Assembly (NCBI GenBank): GCA_002395085.1
Contig: DGVV01000152.1
Span: 1 to 7,648 of the forward strand
Source of the DNA: Ruminococcus sp. UBA4275
GTDB lineage: Bacteria; Bacillota; Clostridia; Oscillospirales; Ruminococcaceae
Direction: 5' to 3'
DNA length: 7,648 nucleotides
The notes under the pieces are model-generated. The model ran no database searches, was not told where the DNA came from, and was given only the letters and a program-made list of their open reading frames with translations. Position numbers and translations under genes: made by a program. Of this stretch, positions 5,252-7,648 are shown piece by piece. Each line of letters opens with the position of its first letter. Position 1 is the first letter of the stretch.

Positions 5252-6931
5252 ATGCTGATTGTCCTGATGCAGATGATCGGAATTGTCATTCCGCTTGTCG
5301 GTGCGGTTGCGCTGCTTCAGATGAAACAGCAAAGTGAAAGCACCATTCGCCTGATGCTGACAAGCCTTGGATGCATGGTCATGAACAGCGGTGCGCTGCT
5401 GATGGCAATTTCTCAGACAGAAGCAGGCGCAGCAATGGCTCTGAAATTCCAGTATCTCGGAAATGCACTGTTCTTTTCGTTTTTCATCGCGTTTCTGCTT
5501 TCTTATCTGCACATCCGCATCCCGAAGGGCATCGGATGGACATGGGCTGCGCTGGAATGTATTGTCGTCGGTATTTACTGGACCGACGCCCTTCAGGAAC
5601 GCTTTATCGGTCATTTCAATTATGTCCGCGATAATGTGTTTCATGTGTTCCGCGCCGAAACCGTGCAGTCGCCGCTGTTTCTGGTGCGTTACAGTATCTT
5701 CGCATTGCTGCTGCTGATCGGTCTGCTGATTGTGACGGTGCGGCTGTTCCGCTCGAAAATCAAAACAGAGCGCTATAATCTCAGCCGTCTTGCCGGTACA
5801 CAGTTCATCCTGCTGATTTCACTGGCAATTCAGATATTATTGCGGCCGCGCTTCAATTTCGTGCCGATTCTTTCTTCGCTGTCGCTGGTCTCGCTGGTCA
5901 TTTCCATGCTCACAGACGGCTTCTTCGGCGTGATGGATTCCGGTCACGAGTGGGTCTTTGCGCAGATGGACAATGCGTACATTCTGGTCAACAGCCGCTA
6001 TGCTTACGTTGATGCGAACCGCAGCGCAAAAGTTCTGTTTCCGGAGCTGGAAAATGTCCGCCCCGGTATGAAGATTCCGGTGCAGCCGCACAAGATCCTC
6101 TCTGCAAATGTGGAACAGTATGAGCTGGGCGGCAGAGTCTATGCGCGCAAGGTCACGGAAATCCGGGACAGAAGCGGTGTGGCAGGATACGGTTTGCTGC
6201 TGGAGGATATTACGGCACAGCGGCAGTCTGCGGCACTCCTCAGCGATTACAATACCCGCTTGCAGGATGAGGTGCGCCAGAAAACCGAACATATCCACAT
6301 CGTGCAGAATTCGATTATCACCGGCATGGCAAGCGTGGTGGAAAGCCGCGACAATTCCACCGGCGGCCACATCAACCGCACCAGCCATGTTGTGCGGATT
6401 TTCTCGCAGCATCTCAAGCCCTATGCCGAGAAAAAGGGGCTCTCCCCGCGCTTCCTGCATGATGTCACAAAGGCAGCGCCTATGCATGACATCGGCAAGA
6501 TTGCCGTCGATGATGTGATCCTGCGGAAGCCGGGAAAATTCACCGATGAGGAATACGAAATCATGAAATCGCACGCCGCTGAGGGCGCGAAAATGCTTGT
6601 CAAGATTCTCCGTGAGGTGGACGACGAGGAATTCAAGCAGATTGCAATTAACGTCGCACACTATCATCATGAGCGCTGGGACGGCAAGGGCTATCCGGAT
6701 CATCTTTCCGGTGAGGAGATTCCGCTGGAAGCACGCATTATGGCGCTCGCGGATGTGTTTGATGCACTGGTCAGCAAGCGCTGCTACAAAGAGCCTTTCA
6801 CGTATGACAATGCGTTTGAGATTATCGGCACATCGCTGGGGACACAGTTTGATCCGGAGCTTGGCAGCATCTTTCTGGGCTGCCGCGATGAGCTGGAACA
6901 GCTTTATACAGAGCTGAGCGATACATTCTAA
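5252..6931 (+). CDS. 7TM-PAS-HD-GYP protein, predicted cyclic di-GMP phosphodiesterase (559 aa)
   Basis: This is predicted to hydrolyse the second messenger c-di-GMP in response to a signal. Residues 1-221 hold seven hydrophobic segments (about 2-22, 35-53, 67-88, 95-112, 144-166, 182-198, 202-221), like the 7TM sensor found at the N-terminus of some histidine kinases. Residues about 229-322 look like a PAS domain, ending in the typical G-x-x-x-x-x-E-D-I-T (residues 312-321). A short helix, probably a coiled coil (322-349), leads to the HD-GYP domain (350-559). The expected motifs are intact: GGHINR (H373), HDIGK (H412, D413, K416), H441, HHERWDGKGYP (H472, H473; GYP at 480-482) and ADVFDAL (D501). 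Activity is therefore expected, through a metal centre on the cytoplasmic side. It has no GGDEF or EAL domain and no receiver domain. The ATG at 5252 is supported by its ribosome binding site and the upstream promoter. The HAD gene follows after 18 bases. The signal sensed is unknown. Confidence 0.93.
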   Translation: MLIVLMQMIGIVIPLVGAVALLQMKQQSESTIRLMLTSLGCMVMNSGALLMAISQTEAGAAMALKFQYLGNALFFSFFIAFLLSYLHIRIPKGIGWTWAALECIVVGIYWTDALQERFIGHFNYVRDNVFHVFRAETVQSPLFLVRYSIFALLLLIGLLIVTVRLFRSKIKTERYNLSRLAGTQFILLISLAIQILLRPRFNFVPILSSLSLVSLVISMLTDGFFGVMDSGHEWVFAQMDNAYILVNSRYAYVDANRSAKVLFPELENVRPGMKIPVQPHKILSANVEQYELGGRVYARKVTEIRDRSGVAGYGLLLEDITAQRQSAALLSDYNTRLQDEVRQKTEHIHIVQNSIITGMASVVESRDNSTGGHINRTSHVVRIFSQHLKPYAEKKGLSPRFLHDVTKAAPMHDIGKIAVDDVILRKPGKFTDEEYEIMKSHAAEGAKMLVKILREVDDEEFKQIAINVAHYHHERWDGKGYPDHLSGEEIPLEARIMALADVFDALVSKRCYKEPFTYDNAFEIIGTSLGTQFDPELGSIFLGCRDELEQLYTELSDTF

Positions 6932-6949
6932 AAGGTTGAAGGAGACTAT

Positions 6950-7582
6950 ATGATCCGGAATATTATTTTTGATATTGGTCTGGTGCTGATCCGGTTTGAC
7001 TGGGACAGCTATATGGAAAAGCTGTTCCCCGCAGATGCCGGTGTGCGCAAGGCGGTGACAGAGGCAATGTGGCACAATCCCGACTGGAATCAGCTTGACC
7101 GCGGGGTGCTGCCGCTTCCGGAGGTGGAGCAGCTTTTTATTGAGAATGCGCCTGCTTATGCGGATGCAATCCGCGAGGCGCTGCGCAGACTCGGTGAAGC
7201 ACCCGAAAAACAGCCATACGCCATCCCCTGGATTGAACAGCTCAAAGCAATGGGCTACCATGTCTATTACCTCTCGAATTATTTTGAGTATCTGATGCAG
7301 GAAGCGCCGCAGGTGCTGGATTTCATTCCGCATACCGACGGCGGCATCTTCTCCTGCCATGAGAAAATCACAAAGCCTGATCCGGAAATCTATCAGCGGC
7401 TGATGGCGCGCTATCAGCTTGTGCCGGAGGAATGTGTGTTCATTGACGATACTGCGGTCAACATTGCAGCGGCGAATGCGCTGGGCATTCACGGATTTCA
7501 GTTTGCCGGATATGAGAAAAGCTATCCGGAGATCATGGCGTTTCTGGAACAGAACCGTCAGGAGCGCGCTGCCGATATTTGA
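6950..7582 (+). CDS. HAD-superfamily phosphatase, subfamily IA, YihX-like (210 aa)
   Basis: This is a predicted cytosolic phosphohydrolase of the haloacid dehalogenase superfamily with a small helical cap. All four motifs are visible: motif I FDIGLVL (nucleophile D8), motif II YLSN (S109), motif III with K142 in ITKPDPEIYQ, and motif IV FIDD (D166, D167) followed by NIAAANALGI. The residue two after the nucleophile is Gly (D8-I-G10), not the usual Asp. This is typical of the YihX-type FDLGNV group rather than damage. YihX of Escherichia coli acts on sugar phosphates such as glucose 1-phosphate, but the substrate here is not predictable. The length fits the family. GAAGGAG (6938-6944) is 5 bases before the ATG. 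The 18-base gap to the HD-GYP gene and the lack of a promoter between them indicate co-transcription. Confidence 0.9.
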   Translation: MIRNIIFDIGLVLIRFDWDSYMEKLFPADAGVRKAVTEAMWHNPDWNQLDRGVLPLPEVEQLFIENAPAYADAIREALRRLGEAPEKQPYAIPWIEQLKAMGYHVYYLSNYFEYLMQEAPQVLDFIPHTDGGIFSCHEKITKPDPEIYQRLMARYQLVPEECVFIDDTAVNIAAANALGIHGFQFAGYEKSYPEIMAFLEQNRQERAADI

Positions 7583-7585
7583 GAA

Positions 7586-7617
7586 AAACGGAGAACCGTG
7601 TGTGCGGTTCTCCGTTT
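7586..7617 (+). terminator. Terminator hairpin of the HD-GYP/HAD operon, possibly bidirectional
   Basis: A perfect 13-bp inverted repeat (arms 7586-7598 and 7605-7617, 6-base loop TGTGTG) starts three bases after the HAD stop codon. On the plus strand the right arm ends in TTT followed by CAGTCTG, a weak U-tract. On the minus strand the stem is followed by a better run (A at 7584-7588 gives TTTTT). It could therefore also stop a leftward transcript from a convergent gene beyond the right edge. The last 31 bases (7618-7648) show no recognisable feature. Confidence 0.75.
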
Positions 7618-7648
7618 CAGTCTGTAGATAAAGTGTCTCCGACGGATT

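Noticed and set aside
5226..5252. TGGTA/TACCA pairing that would place the HD-GYP ribosome binding site in a hairpin loop
   Set aside because: Only five pairs close a 17-base loop and the ribosome binding site itself is unpaired. There is too little to claim translational control, and I recognise no known c-di-GMP riboswitch motif in the leader.
5014..5289. A longer start (198 residues) for the glycine-zipper protein
   Set aside because: The extra N-terminus would be encoded by the promoter, the leader and part of the divergent gene. The start at 5013 has a proper ribosome binding site and promoter.
5837..7492. Minus-strand open frame of 551 codons
   Set aside because: It runs antisense across both the HD-GYP and HAD genes and the gap between them, whose plus-strand motifs are complete. 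The reverse product has no coherent domain.

Overview
The window is ordinary chromosome-like sequence from what looks like a moderately GC-rich Firmicute. A Ruminococcus/Oscillospiraceae-type Clostridium is my best guess, by inference only. The reasons are AGGAGG-type ribosome binding sites on every gene, near-consensus sigma-A promoters with 17-bp spacers, compact intrinsic terminators, and a 7TM-PAS-HD-GYP signalling protein. I see no insertion sequence, phage gene, tRNA, rRNA or CRISPR array.

Layout. Positions 1-100 hold the 3' end of something transcribed rightwards from outside the window, closed by a strong hairpin with a T-run (50-86). A very long minus-strand gene (101-4483) encodes a 1460-residue polytopic membrane protein. 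It has an N-terminal anchor, a Pro/Ala/Glu-rich linker and then dozens of hydrophobic segments, including four tandem 111-residue repeats. It has its own promoter (4541-4569). Upstream, on the same strand, is a 106-residue glycine-zipper protein (4693-5013). It is separated from the giant gene by a probable terminator and driven by a perfect consensus promoter. Back to back with it, on the plus strand, a second promoter (5159-5187) drives a two-gene operon. The first gene is a 559-residue 7TM-PAS-HD-GYP protein (5252-6931), predicted to degrade cyclic di-GMP. Eighteen bases later comes a 210-residue HAD phosphatase (6950-7582). A strong hairpin (7586-7617) closes the operon.

How the genes may fit together. 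The HD-GYP protein should sense a signal through its membrane and PAS regions and lower c-di-GMP. The HAD enzyme is probably co-transcribed, but its substrate cannot be read from sequence. The small protein shares the divergent control region with the HD-GYP gene, so the two could be co-regulated. Nothing in the sequence proves a functional link.

The most unusual points are the eight-glycine, exact period-4 zipper in the small protein and the four-unit 333-bp tandem repeat inside the giant membrane protein gene, which includes a 34-bp block that is identical in two units. I did not find a clearly new multi-gene system.
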